Positions 10,116-19,400 of a stretch of 52,172 bases of DNA are shown one piece after another; the first letter of the stretch is position 1, and each line of letters starts with the position of its first letter. The notes under the pieces are model-generated. The model saw only the letters and a program-made list of their open reading frames with translations, did not search any database and was not told where the DNA came from. Both the position numbers and the translations under genes were made by a program. Source of the DNA: Streptomyces hygroscopicus (GTDB lineage Bacteria; Actinomycetota; Actinomycetes; Streptomycetales; Streptomycetaceae); contig NZ_LBMW01000051.1 of NCBI RefSeq assembly GCF_026168105.1, positions 1 through 52,172 of the forward strand. The letters run 5' to 3'.

Positions 10116-10183
10116 GCCGGTGTCGAGAGGTCGAGCGCGCGGAGGCCCGCAGGGCTGAGCACGGTCGGGCTCTCGACACCGGC
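10116..10183 (+). repeat. Inverted repeat between murG and ftsQ
   Basis: Perfect 14-base arms, GCCGGTGTCGAGAG at 10116-10129 and CTCTCGACACCGGC at 10170-10183, flank a 40-base GC-rich loop. No T-run follows on the plus strand, so a simple intrinsic terminator is doubtful. It could be an attenuator, an mRNA processing or stability element, or a protein-binding site ahead of ftsQ. Confidence 0.75.
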
Positions 10184-10227
10184 TGGAGCGCCCCGGAGGC
10201 GAACCGAGCCACGAATAAGGAGGGCGC

Positions 10228-11013
10228 GTGGCCGGATCGACGACCGCCGAGCGCGGCGAACGGAAGCATCTGGGGTCCGGCTCGCCCCGGCCGCCCCGCC
10301 CCGGGCGGCTGCTCCGGTCTCGTATGCTCATCATCCTTTTGCTGGCGGTGGTGTTGGCGGGCTGCGGTTCCATCTGGCTGCTGTACGGCTCCCCGTGGCT
10401 GCGCGTGCAGAGGGTCTCCGTCTCCGGCACGCGCGTCCTGACCCAGGCCGAGGTGCGCGAGGCCGCAGGCGTGCGGCTCGGTACGCCGCTCGTCTCCCTC
10501 GACACCGATGCGATCGCGGCGCGTCTGCGCCAGAAGCTGTCCCGAATCGACTCGGTTGACGTCGTTCGTTCCTGGCCCCATGGAATCGGTCTGAAAGTGA
10601 CCGAACGTACGCCGGTCCTGGTCGTCGGAAAAGGTGGAAAGTTCGTCGAAGTGGACGGAGAAGGCGTACGTTTCGCCACGGTTTCACACCCTCCGGTGGG
10701 CGTTCCCGTACTGGAATTGACGGTGCCTCGGACGGTCGGCCAGGGCCGTTTCGGCACCGACCGGCTGCTCCGTGAGGCGGCCCGCGTGGCCCGGGACATT
10801 CCGGCCGCCGTCGCCCGCGACACACGGACCGTCAAGGTCCGTTCGTACGACTCCGTCTCGCTGGAGTTGACGGGCGGCCGAAGCGTGCTGTGGGGCAGTG
10901 ACGAGAAGGGTGTCGCGAAGTCGACCACGCTGACGGCGCTGATGAAAGCGGCTTCCCGGGCCCGGCACTTCGACGTCAGTGTTCCCACCGCCCCTGCGTC
11001 ATCGGGGAGTTGA
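10228..11013 (+). CDS. ftsQ: Cell division protein FtsQ (DivIB)
   Basis: Bitopic membrane divisome protein needed for efficient septation. The GTG at 10228 has an excellent AAGGAGG at 10217-10223. The 261-aa product has a basic cytoplasmic N-terminus (residues 1-30), one membrane helix (MLIILLLAVVLAGC) and then a POTRA domain (about 52-125: LRVQRVSVSGTRVLTQAEV ... VKVTERTPVLVV in outline). The distal FtsQ/DivIB beta domain follows. The next gene, ftsZ, is separated by a 279-base regulatory region. Confidence 0.93.
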   Translation: MAGSTTAERGERKHLGSGSPRPPRPGRLLRSRMLIILLLAVVLAGCGSIWLLYGSPWLRVQRVSVSGTRVLTQAEVREAAGVRLGTPLVSLDTDAIAARLRQKLSRIDSVDVVRSWPHGIGLKVTERTPVLVVGKGGKFVEVDGEGVRFATVSHPPVGVPVLELTVPRTVGQGRFGTDRLLREAARVARDIPAAVARDTRTVKVRSYDSVSLELTGGRSVLWGSDEKGVAKSTTLTALMKAASRARHFDVSVPTAPASSGS

Positions 11014-11049
11014 CGCACATTCGCGCAGGCCAGCACCCTGGTTGGGCAC

Positions 11050-11071
11050 CCCTATGGCTGATCACATAGGG
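11050..11071 (+). repeat. Short inverted repeat after ftsQ
   Basis: CCCTATG (11050-11056) and CATAGGG (11065-11071) flank the 8-base loop GCTGATCA, followed by an A-rich stretch. It lies 36 bases after the ftsQ stop and about 33 bases upstream of a candidate ftsZ promoter. It could be a weak terminator or an operator. Confidence 0.5.
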
Positions 11072-11103
11072 TGAAAAGAAAAACGGGAGGTTCGGCGTGT
11101 TCG

Positions 11104-11133
11104 TTGAACGTGCGCCACTTGTCGACTTAGTGT
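11104..11133 (+). promoter_or_regulatory. Candidate ftsZ promoter
   Basis: TTGAAC at 11104-11109, an 18-base spacer and TAGTGT at 11128-11133 resemble a vegetative Streptomyces promoter about 160 bases upstream of the ftsZ start. A second, weaker candidate is TTCGGA (11138-11143) with a 17-base spacer to CATACT (11161-11166). In S. coelicolor ftsZ is known to have several promoters, one of them induced in sporulating aerial hyphae. I cannot assign these sites to particular mapped promoters. Confidence 0.5.
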
Positions 11134-11169
11134 CCTGTTCGGAAGAGTCCAAGGAACAGACATACTGGT

Positions 11170-11194
11170 AACCCTAAACTTCAGGGTTAGGGTT
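11170..11194 (+). repeat. Overlapping inverted repeat in the ftsZ leader
   Basis: AACCCTAA (11170-11177) can pair with TTAGGGTT (11187-11194), or its first six bases with AGGGTT (11183-11188), so two alternative hairpins share the left arm. The element lies just downstream of the candidate promoters and about 100 bases before ftsZ. Confidence 0.7.
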
Positions 11195-11292
11195 CGGGTC
11201 GGCGTTCGGACCGTCCCATTCGGCATCTGCCGTCGGATCGCGGGGCACCCGCGAGACGACGGCAACGTAATTCGAGGCGAGAGGCCTTCGAC

Positions 11293-12477
11293 GTGGCAGC
11301 ACCGCAGAACTACCTCGCAGTCATCAAGGTCATCGGTGTCGGCGGCGGTGGTGTCAATGCCATCAACCGGATGATCGAGGTCGGTCTCAAGGGCGTCGAG
11401 TTCATCGCCATCAACACCGACGCGCAAGCTCTGTTGATGAGCGACGCCGACGTCAAGCTCGACGTCGGCCGTGAACTCACCCGCGGACTCGGCGCCGGCG
11501 CCAACCCGGCCGTCGGACGCAAGGCCGCCGAGGACCACCGCGAGGAGATCGAGGAGGTCCTCAAGGGGGCCGACATGGTCTTCGTGACGGCCGGTGAAGG
11601 CGGCGGCACCGGCACCGGCGGCGCGCCCGTCGTGGCCAACATCGCGCGCTCCCTCGGCGCCCTCACCATCGGCGTGGTCACCCGCCCGTTCACCTTCGAG
11701 GGGCGGCGCCGCGCCAACCAGGCCGAGGACGGCATCGCCGAACTGCGCGAAGAGGTCGACACCCTCATCGTCATCCCGAACGACCGGCTGCTGTCCATCT
11801 CGGACCGCCAGGTCTCCGTCCTCGACGCCTTCAAGTCTGCGGACCAGGTCCTGCTCTCGGGTGTGCAGGGCATCACCGACCTCATCACCACCCCCGGCCT
11901 GATCAACCTGGACTTCGCGGACGTCAAGTCCGTCATGTCCGAGGCCGGTTCGGCCCTCATGGGCATCGGCTCGGCGCGCGGCGACGACCGCGCCGTGGCC
12001 GCGGCCGAGATGGCGATCTCCTCGCCGCTGCTCGAGGCGTCCATTGACGGCGCCCGCGGTGTGTTGCTGTCCATCTCCGGCGGCTCCGACCTCGGCCTCT
12101 TCGAGATCAACGAGGCCGCCCAGCTGGTGAGCGAGGCCGCGCACCCCGAGGCCAACATCATCTTCGGTGCGGTCATCGACGACGCCCTCGGTGACGAGGT
12201 GCGGGTCACCGTGATCGCCGCCGGCTTCGACGGAGGCCAGCCTCCGGCCAAGCGGGAGAACGTCCTCGGCTCGTCCTCCGCCAAGCAGCGCGAGGAGCCG
12301 GTCCGGCCCGCGGAGAGCCGTCCGTCCTTCGGCTCGCTCGGCAGCGTCACGCCGAAGGAGGCGCCCGAGCCGGAGCCGGTGAGCGACCTCCCGGTCGCCC
12401 CTCCGGTGGTCCCGCCGTCGCGGACCTATTCGGACAGCGCCGCCGAGGAACTGGACGTACCGGACTTCCTCAAGTGA
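11293..12477 (+). CDS. ftsZ: Cell division GTPase FtsZ
   Basis: Tubulin-like GTPase that polymerises into Z-rings, or Z-ladders in sporulating hyphae. The GTG at 11293 gives 394 aa beginning MAAPQNYLAVIKVIGVGGGG. The GTP-binding tubulin motif GGGTGTGG is at 103-110 and the T7-loop segment NLDFADVKSV is present. A flexible linker (about 316-380) leads to the C-terminal tail ELDVPDFLK, the docking peptide for partners such as SepF. The stop overlaps the next gene as GTGA. The sequence is very close to what I recall of the S. coelicolor protein. Confidence 0.99.
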   Translation: MAAPQNYLAVIKVIGVGGGGVNAINRMIEVGLKGVEFIAINTDAQALLMSDADVKLDVGRELTRGLGAGANPAVGRKAAEDHREEIEEVLKGADMVFVTAGEGGGTGTGGAPVVANIARSLGALTIGVVTRPFTFEGRRRANQAEDGIAELREEVDTLIVIPNDRLLSISDRQVSVLDAFKSADQVLLSGVQGITDLITTPGLINLDFADVKSVMSEAGSALMGIGSARGDDRAVAAAEMAISSPLLEASIDGARGVLLSISGGSDLGLFEINEAAQLVSEAAHPEANIIFGAVIDDALGDEVRVTVIAAGFDGGQPPAKRENVLGSSSAKQREEPVRPAESRPSFGSLGSVTPKEAPEPEPVSDLPVAPPVVPPSRTYSDSAAEELDVPDFLK

Positions 12478-13202
12478 TAGGACAGCACGACACCGTGAGC
12501 GGCGCGCACTTCGCCTTCACCGACCGGTGGGGCGGGGTGAGCGCCGCTCCGTACGAGGAGCTCAATCTCGGCGGTGCGGTCGGTGACGACCCCGACGCCG
12601 TGCGCACCAACCGGGAACTGGCGGCGCGGTCGCTGGGACTCGACGCGGCCCGGGTGGTCTGGATGAACCAGGTGCACGGACCGGACGTCGCGGTGGTCGA
12701 CGAGCCCTGGGGCGCGAAGCCGGTGCCCGAGGTGGACGCGATCGTCACCGCGCGCCGCGGACTCCCCCTCGCCGTGCTCACCGCCGACTGCACGCCCGTT
12801 CTGCTCGCCGACCCCGTCGCGGGCATCGCGGCCGCCGCCCACGCGGGCCGGCCCGGCATGGTCGCCGGAGTCGTGCCCGCCGCCGTCCGCGCGATGATGG
12901 AACTGGGCGCCGAGCCGTCCCGGATCGTCGCCCGCACGGGGCCCGCGGTCTGCGGTCGGTGCTACGAGGTGCCGGAGTCGATGCGCGCCGAGGTGTCCGC
13001 CGCAGAGCCGGCGGCGCACGCCGAGACCAGCTGGGGCACTCCCGCGGTCGATGTGACTGCCGGTGTGCACGCCCAGCTCGAACGGCTCGGGGTGCGCGAC
13101 CGGGCGCAGTCGCCGGTGTGCACGCTGGAGTCGGGCGACCACTTCTCGTACCGACGCGACCGCACCACCGGGCGGCTCGCAGGCTATGTCTGGCTGGACT
13201 GA
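12474..13202 (+). CDS. pgeF: PgeF/YfiH family purine nucleoside phosphorylase or peptidoglycan editing factor
   Basis: Multicopper-oxidase-fold (DUF152/laccase domain) protein of 242 aa. Family members are reported to prevent misincorporation into the peptidoglycan stem peptide and to act on purine nucleosides. The metal-site residues are visible as His in MNQVHGPDV, Cys in TADCTPVLL and His in AAAHAGRPG. The last motif is usually HAGWRG, so the Trp-Arg pair is replaced by Arg-Pro. The GTG at 12474 overlaps the ftsZ stop by 4 bases. The position directly after ftsZ is typical of actinobacteria. Confidence 0.88.
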   Translation: MIGQHDTVSGAHFAFTDRWGGVSAAPYEELNLGGAVGDDPDAVRTNRELAARSLGLDAARVVWMNQVHGPDVAVVDEPWGAKPVPEVDAIVTARRGLPLAVLTADCTPVLLADPVAGIAAAAHAGRPGMVAGVVPAAVRAMMELGAEPSRIVARTGPAVCGRCYEVPESMRAEVSAAEPAAHAETSWGTPAVDVTAGVHAQLERLGVRDRAQSPVCTLESGDHFSYRRDRTTGRLAGYVWLD

Positions 13203-13208
13203 TGGGGC

Positions 13209-13928
13209 ATGACGGACCGTAGGGATCACATCGCCGCAAACCTCGCGAAGGTGGAGGACCGCATCGCCGCCGCCTGCCGGGCGGCCGGCCGTAAGCGGGA
13301 GGAGGTGACCCTGATCGTGGTCACCAAGACCTATCCCGCCGACGATGTGAGGATTCTGTCGGAACTCGGTGTGCGCCACGTGGCCGAGAACCGCGACCAG
13401 GACGCGGCCCCCAAGGCAGCCGCATGCTCGGATCTGCCACTCACCTGGCATTTTGTTGGTCAATTGCAGACCAACAAGGTGCGATCCGTGGTCGGTTATG
13501 CAGGTCTCGTGCAGTCCGTCGATCGTTCCAAGCTTGTGACGGCACTGTCGAGGGAGGCGGTGCGGGCCGGGCGCGAGGTGGGCTGTCTGCTCCAGGTCGC
13601 GCTCGATGCGGGCGCGAGCGGACGGGGGGAGCGCGGAGGCGTGGCACCTGGAGGAATCGAAGAGTTGGCCGACCTCGTCGCGAACGCCCCGGGACTGCGG
13701 CTCGACGGGCTCATGACCGTCGCGCCGCTCACCGGGGAGTACGCGGGACGCCAAGAGGCGGCTTTCCGGCGGTTGATGGATTTGTCGACTGACCTGCGCC
13801 GAGCCCATCCGACTGCAACCATGGTCTCGGCAGGGATGAGTGCGGACCTCGAGCAGGCCGTGGCGGCCGGGGCGACACATGTGCGCGTCGGTACCGCGGT
13901 ACTCGGAGTCCGCCCCAGGCTCGGGTAA
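13209..13928 (+). CDS. YggS/PROSC family pyridoxal-phosphate-binding protein
   Basis: PLP homeostasis protein with an alanine-racemase-like TIM-barrel fold and no known catalytic role, 239 aa. The PLP lysine lies in LIVVTKTYP. The conserved WHFVGQLQTNKVR and SAGMSADLEQAVAAGATHVRVG (phosphate-binding end) are present. The ATG at 13209 lies 6 bases after pgeF. Its place between ftsZ and sepF matches other Gram-positive division clusters (ylmD-ylmE-sepF order). Confidence 0.93.
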   Translation: MTDRRDHIAANLAKVEDRIAAACRAAGRKREEVTLIVVTKTYPADDVRILSELGVRHVAENRDQDAAPKAAACSDLPLTWHFVGQLQTNKVRSVVGYAGLVQSVDRSKLVTALSREAVRAGREVGCLLQVALDAGASGRGERGGVAPGGIEELADLVANAPGLRLDGLMTVAPLTGEYAGRQEAAFRRLMDLSTDLRRAHPTATMVSAGMSADLEQAVAAGATHVRVGTAVLGVRPRLG

Positions 13929-14057
13929 CGTCGCCAGGAAGTCGGACCACAGCAGAAAATATGGTCATTACCGCTGATAGGCGGGCGTAACGACCTCGTG
14001 GATCGCGGGCACTTGGCAGTCGTCAGCCGATCCACCACAGAGCGGAGGACTCAGAGC

Positions 14058-14699
14058 ATGGCCGGCGCGATGCGCAAGATGGCGGTCTACCTCGGCCTCG
14101 TGGAGGACGATGGGTACGACGGCAGGGGATTCGACCCCGACGACGACTTCGAGCCCGAACTCGACCCGGAGCCGGAGCGGGACCGCAGGCGGCATGAACC
14201 GCCTCACCAGTCGCACCAGGCACTTCAGCCTCAAAGGGATGAATCGGTGCGAGTCGTCCAGCCGCCCGCGCAGCGCGAGCCGGTGCCCCAATCCGCTTCG
14301 CTCCCCGCGGAATCTGGGCGTCCGGCTCGCATCGCCCCCGTGGCATCCATCACACAAGAACGCCAGAGCCTGGAGAAGAACGCGCCGGTGATCATGCCCA
14401 AGGTCGTGTCCGAACGAGAGCCGTACCGGATCACCACGCTTCACCCCCGGACCTACAACGAGGCCCGTACCATCGGGGAACACTTCCGTGAGGGCACTCC
14501 GGTGATCATGAATCTGACTGAGATGGATGACACAGATGCGAAGCGACTTGTCGACTTTGCGGCCGGATTGGTGTTTGGTCTTCACGGCAGCATTGAGCGG
14601 GTGACGCAGAAGGTGTTCCTGTTGTCTCCTGCTAACGTCGATGTCACGGCGGAGGACAAGGCCCGCATCGCAGAGGGCGGGTTCTTCAACCAGAGCTGA
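14058..14699 (+). CDS. sepF: FtsZ membrane anchor SepF
   Basis: Division protein that tethers FtsZ to the membrane. The N-terminal amphipathic stretch MAGAMRKMAVYLGLVED is the likely membrane-binding helix. An acidic and Pro/Gln-rich linker (about 20-110) follows, then the SepF core (about 125-205) with TLHPRTYNEARTIGEHFREG (trimmed) and VIMNLTEMDDTDAKRLVDF. The ATG at 14058 has GGAG 10 bases upstream and gives 213 aa. An upstream in-frame GTG at 13998 would add residues unlike the family. The 129 bases before it probably hold a promoter, but I could not identify one. Confidence 0.95.
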   Translation: MAGAMRKMAVYLGLVEDDGYDGRGFDPDDDFEPELDPEPERDRRRHEPPHQSHQALQPQRDESVRVVQPPAQREPVPQSASLPAESGRPARIAPVASITQERQSLEKNAPVIMPKVVSEREPYRITTLHPRTYNEARTIGEHFREGTPVIMNLTEMDDTDAKRLVDFAAGLVFGLHGSIERVTQKVFLLSPANVDVTAEDKARIAEGGFFNQS

Positions 14700-14750
14700 G
14701 ACGCACCACCGGAAAGATGCACGGGAACAGGGGAGAGGGAAGCACGGATC

Positions 14751-15041
14751 ATGGGCGTGGTCTTGGACGTCATCAAAGTCGCGCTGATGTGCTTCCTTGT
14801 CGTGCTGATTTTCCGGTTGGTCATGGACTACGTCTTCCAGTTCGCCCGCTCATGGCAACCCGGCAAGGCGATGGTGGTCGTTCTGGAGGCCACCTACACT
14901 GTCACTGATCCACCGCTGAAGCTTCTGCGGCGGTTCATCCCGCCGCTGCGTCTCGGGGGCGTGGCGCTCGACCTGTCCTTCTTCGTACTGATGATCATCG
15001 TCTACATCCTGATCTCCATCGTGGGCAGCTTCGCGAGGTGA
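14751..15041 (+). CDS. YggT family membrane protein
   Basis: Small integral membrane protein of 96 aa with two hydrophobic regions (residues about 5-25 and 65-93) and the conserved loop DPPLKLLRRFIPPLRLGGVA. This matches the YggT/YlmG family found beside sepF in many Gram-positive bacteria and cyanobacteria; its division role is not well defined. GGGAGAGGGAA lies upstream of the ATG. The family is usually placed in osmotic tolerance or membrane organisation. Confidence 0.9.
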   Translation: MGVVLDVIKVALMCFLVVLIFRLVMDYVFQFARSWQPGKAMVVVLEATYTVTDPPLKLLRRFIPPLRLGGVALDLSFFVLMIIVYILISIVGSFAR

Positions 15042-15093
15042 ATGTGGACGATACGGTCTTGCCGACTGCCGATGACTACGTTGAGGTGAAGAG

Positions 15094-16230
15094 ATGCCGT
15101 TGACCCCCGAGGACGTGCGGAACAAGCAGTTCACGACCGTCCGCCTCCGAGAAGGCTATGACGAGGACGAGGTCGATGCCTTCCTCGATGAGGTCGAAGC
15201 CGAACTGACCCGCCTGCTCCGGGAGAACGAGGACCTGCGCGCCAAGCTGGCCGCCGCCACGCGTGCCGCGGCGCAGAACCAGCAGAACATGCGGAAGCCT
15301 CCGGAGCCGGGGGACCAGCAGCAGGGCATGCGCGGTCCCGGGGCTCCCGTTCCCGCCGGGATATCGGGCCCGCCGCAGCAGCAGATGGGTGGCCCCATGG
15401 GTGGCCCGCCCCAGCTGCCGAGCGGTGCCCCGCAGCTGCCCGCCGGCCCGGGTGGCGGTCAGGGAGGTCCCCAGGGGCCCGGCCCGATGGGCCAGGGTCC
15501 GATGGGCCAGGGTCCGATGGGGCAAGGGCCGATGGGCGGTCAGCCCCCGATGCAGCAGCAGATGGGCGGCCCCATGGGCGGTCCGATGGGCGGCCCCATG
15601 GGCGGTCCGGGCATGCCCGGTCAGGGCCCCGGCGGCGACAGCGCCGCGCGTGTCCTCTCGCTTGCTCAGCAGACCGCCGACCAGGCGATCGCCGAGGCCC
15701 GCTCCGAGGCCAACAAGATCGTCGGCGAGGCCCGCAGCCGCGCCGAGGGTCTGGAGCGCGACGCCCGGGCCAAGGCCGACGCCCTGGAGCGGGACGCGCA
15801 GGAGAAGCACCGTGTCGCGATGGGCTCGCTGGAGTCCGCCCGCGCCACGCTGGAGCGCAAGGTCGAGGACCTGCGCGGCTTCGAGCGCGAGTACCGCACG
15901 CGGCTGAAGTCGTACCTGGAGTCGCAGCTGCGCCAGCTGGAGACCCAGGCCGACGACTCCCTGGCCCCGCCGCGCACCCCGGCCACGGCCTCCCTGCCGT
16001 CGCCGTCGGCGCCGTCGATGGCTCCGGCGGGTGCGAGCGCCCCGTCGTACGGCGGCAACCAGACGATGGGCGGCGGCCCGGCTCCGTCCGCTCCGTCCTA
16101 CGGCGGTCAGCAGCAGATGTCCCCGGCGATGACCCAGCCGATGGCGCCGGTACGCCCGCAGGGCCCGGGGCCGATGGGCCAGGCCCCCTCGCCGATGCGT
16201 GGGTTCCTCATCGACGAGGACGACAACTGA
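15094..16230 (+). CDS. divIVA: Polar growth determinant DivIVA
   Basis: Coiled-coil scaffold that marks hyphal tips and drives polar wall growth; it is essential in S. coelicolor. The 378-aa product has the conserved N-terminal membrane-binding domain (MPLTPEDVRNKQFTTVRLRE in outline) and a first coiled coil to about residue 55. A Pro/Gln/Gly/Met-rich linker with repeated GPMGQ and GGPM units covers about 65-185. A long second coiled coil (about 190-290) and a Pro/Ser/Ala-rich tail follow. GAGGTGAAGAG precedes the ATG at 15094. The linker is encoded by near-identical 15-base units around 15480-15540. A strong terminator follows. Confidence 0.96.
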   Translation: MPLTPEDVRNKQFTTVRLREGYDEDEVDAFLDEVEAELTRLLRENEDLRAKLAAATRAAAQNQQNMRKPPEPGDQQQGMRGPGAPVPAGISGPPQQQMGGPMGGPPQLPSGAPQLPAGPGGGQGGPQGPGPMGQGPMGQGPMGQGPMGGQPPMQQQMGGPMGGPMGGPMGGPGMPGQGPGGDSAARVLSLAQQTADQAIAEARSEANKIVGEARSRAEGLERDARAKADALERDAQEKHRVAMGSLESARATLERKVEDLRGFEREYRTRLKSYLESQLRQLETQADDSLAPPRTPATASLPSPSAPSMAPAGASAPSYGGNQTMGGGPAPSAPSYGGQQQMSPAMTQPMAPVRPQGPGPMGQAPSPMRGFLIDEDDN

Positions 16231-16265
16231 CGGTCATGAATACGCCGTAGCTGTCGGCAGCGTTC

Positions 16266-16303
16266 AGGGCGGGGCCCCGGATCTCGATCCGGGGCCCCGC
16301 CCT
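16266..16303 (+). terminator. Intrinsic terminator after divIVA
   Basis: A perfect 17-base inverted repeat (AGGGCGGGGCCCCGGAT at 16266-16282 and its complement at 16287-16303) with the 4-base loop CTCG, 36 bases after the divIVA stop. No long T-run follows, which is common for Streptomyces terminators. Confidence 0.85.
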
Positions 16304-16378
16304 TGTGCTGTGCGTGTTCGGGGACAGTGGCCCCTGTGTTCGGGTGGGGGAGCGGTTGTGCGTGGGTACGCAACGCCG

Positions 16379-16420
16379 AAGGCCCGGGCCCGCCAAGATT
16401 TTTTGGCGGGCCCGGGCCTT
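16379..16420 (-). terminator. Terminator of ileS, probably bidirectional
   Basis: An 18-base perfect inverted repeat (AAGGCCCGGGCCCGCCAA at 16379-16396, complement at 16403-16420) with loop GATTTT, 12 bases beyond the ileS stop. Together with the divIVA hairpin it insulates two convergent transcription units. Confidence 0.85.
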
Positions 16421-16431
16421 CGTGTGTGCCG

Positions 16432-19400
16432 TTACGCCTTGCGCAGGCGGAAGGTCAGGGTGAGGGACTCCTCCACGAAGGGCTCACCGTACGTCTCGTC
16501 CGCCTCGCCCTGGGCGAAGTCCGTGGCGAGGACCTCCTCGGCGATCAGTTCCGAGTGCTGGGTCAGGGCCGCGACGACCGCCGGCTCCGTCGCGGTCCAG
16601 CGGAGCGCGATGCGGTCGGCGACATCCAGACCGCTGTTCTTGCGGGCCTCCTGGATCAGCCGGATCGCGTCACGGGCGAGGCCCGCCTGCTGCAGCTCCT
16701 GGGTGATCTCCAGGTCGAGGGCGACCGTCGCGCCGGAGTCGGACGCCACCGACCAGCCCTCGCGCGGGGTCTCCGTGATGATCACCTCGTCCGTGGCGAG
16801 GGTGACCGTCTCCCCGTCGACCTCCACCGACGCCGTGCCCTCCCGCAGCGCCAGGGACAGCACCGCCGCGTCGGCGTTCGCGATCGCCTTGGCCACGTTC
16901 TGGACGCGCTTGCCGAAGCGCTTGCCAAGCGCACGGAAGTTCGCCTTCGCCGTCGTGTCGACCAGCGAGCCGCCGACCTCGGACAGCGACGCGAGCGCCT
17001 CGACGTTCAGCTCCTCAGTGATCTGCGCGTGCAGTTCCGGGTCCAGCGTCTCGAAGCCGGCCGCCGCGACCAGTGCGCGCCGCAGCGGCTGACGCGTCTT
17101 GACGCCCGACTCGGCGCGGGTGGCACGGCCCAGCTCCACGAGACGGCGCACCAGCACCATCTGCTTCGACAGCTCCGGGTCGATCGCGCCGAGGTCGGCC
17201 TCCGGCCAGGACGCCAGGTGCACCGACTCGGGGGCGCCCGGGGCCACCGGCACGACGAGGTCCTGCCAGACCCGCTCGGTGATGAACGGCGTGATCGGCG
17301 CCATCAGCTTCGTGACCGTCTCGAGGACCTCGTGCAGGGTGCGCAGCGCCGCCTTGTCGCCCTGCCAGAAGCGGCGACGGGAACGGCGGACGTACCAGTT
17401 CGACAGGTCGTCGACGAAAGCGGACAGGAGCTTTCCGGCGCGCTGGGTGTCGTACGCCTCCAGCGCCAGGGTGACCTGGTCGGTGAGCGCGTGCAGTTCC
17501 GACAGCAGCCAGCGGTCGAGGACCGGGCGGTCGGCCGGGGCCGGGTCGGCCTCGCTCGGCGCCCAGCCCGACGTCCGGGCGTACAGGGCCTGGAAGGCGA
17601 CCGTGTTCCAGTAGGTGAGGAGCGTCTTGCGGACGACCTCCTGGATCGTGCCGTGGCCCACCCGGCGGGCCGCCCACGGGGAGCCGCCCGCCGCCATGAA
17701 CCAGCGGACCGCGTCCGCGCCGTGCTGGTCCATCAGCGGGATCGGCTGCAGGATGTTGCCCAGGTGCTTGGACATCTTGCGGCCGTCCTCGGCGAGGATG
17801 TGGCCCAGGCACACGACGTTCTCGTACGACGACTTGTCGAAGACCAGGGTGCCGACCGCCATCAGCGTGTAGAACCAGCCGCGGGTCTGGTCGATGGCCT
17901 CGGAGATGAACTGCGCCGGGTAGCGGGACTCGAACAGTTCCTTGTTCTTGTAGGGGTAGCCCCACTGCGCGAACGGCATCGAGCCCGAGTCGTACCAGGC
18001 GTCGATGACCTCCGGTACGCGCGTGGCCGTCTTGCCGCACTGCGGGCAGTCGAAGGTGACCTCGTCGATGAACGGCCGGTGCGGGTCCAGCTCGGACTGG
18101 TCGGCGCCGGTCAGCCCGGTCAGTTCCGCACGGGAGCCGACACAGGTGAGGTGGCCGTCCTCGCAGCGCCAGATCGGCAGCGGCGTGCCCCAGTAGCGGT
18201 TGCGGGACAGGGCCCAGTCGATGTTGTTGGTCAGCCAGTCGCCGTACCGGCCGTGCTTGACCGTCTCCGGGAACCAGTTGGTCTTCTCGTTCTCCTCGAG
18301 AAGGCGGTCCTTGATCGCCGTGGTGCGGATGTACCAGGACGGCTGGGCGTAGTAGAGGAGCGCGGTGTGGCAGCGCCAGCAGTGCGGGTAGCTGTGTTCG
18401 TACGGCAGGTGCTTGAAGAGCAGCCCGCGCTGCTGGAGGTCCTCCGTGAGCTTTTCGTCCGCCTTCTTGAAGAAGACGCCGCCCACCAGCGGGACGTCCT
18501 CCTCGAAGGTGCCGTCGGGGCGCACCGGGTTGACGACGGGCAGGCCGTACGCGCGGCAGACCCTGAGGTCGTCCTCGCCGAAGGCGGGGGACTGGTGGAC
18601 CAGACCCGTGCCGTCCTCGGTGGTCACGTAGTCGGCGTTCACCACGAAGTGGGCCGGCGCCGGGAACTCGACGAGCTCGAACGGACGTTGGTATGACCAG
18701 CGCTCCATCTCGGCGCCGGTGAAGGTCTGCCCCGTGGTCTCCCAGCCCTCGCCGAGGGCCTTCTCGACGAGCGGCTCGGCGACGACGAGCTTCTCCTCGC
18801 CGTTCGTCGCCACGACGTAGGTGACCTCGGGATGCGAGGCCACCGCGGTGTTGGAGACCAGCGTCCAGGGGGTCGTCGTCCACACCAGGAGCGAGGCCTC
18901 GCCGGCCAGCGGACCGGAGGTGAGCGGGAAACGGACATAGACCGACGGGTCGACGACCGTCTCGTAGCCCTGCGCCAGTTCGTGGTCGGACAGGCCCGTG
19001 CCGCAGCGCGGACACCAGGGGGCGACGCGGTGGTCCTGGACCAGCAGCCCCTTGTTGAAGATCTCCTTGAGCGACCACCAGACGGACTCCACGTACTCGG
19101 GGTCCATGGTGCGGTAGGCGTCGTCCAGGTCGACCCAGTAGCCCATGCGGGTGGTGAGCTCGGCGAAGGCGTCGGTGTGACGGGTCACAGACTCGCGGCA
19201 CTTGGCGTTGAACTCCGCGATGCCGTACGCCTCGATGTCCTGCTTGCCGCTGAAGCCGAGCTCCTTCTCGACCGCCAGCTCCACCGGGAGGCCATGGCAG
19301 TCCCAGCCCGCTTTTCGGCCGACGTGGTAGCCGCGCATGGTGCGGAAGCGCGGGAACACGTCCTTGAAGACGCGGGCCTCGATGTGGTGGGCGCCCGGCA

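Noticed and set aside
11170..11194. TTAGGG motif resembling a telomere repeat
   Set aside because: Only one or two copies, internal to a chromosomal promoter region; Streptomyces telomeres are palindromic and unrelated to TTAGGG arrays.
13998..14057. Earlier GTG start for SepF
   Set aside because: The added 20 residues do not resemble the family, and the ATG at 14058 has GGAG upstream and begins at the membrane-binding helix.
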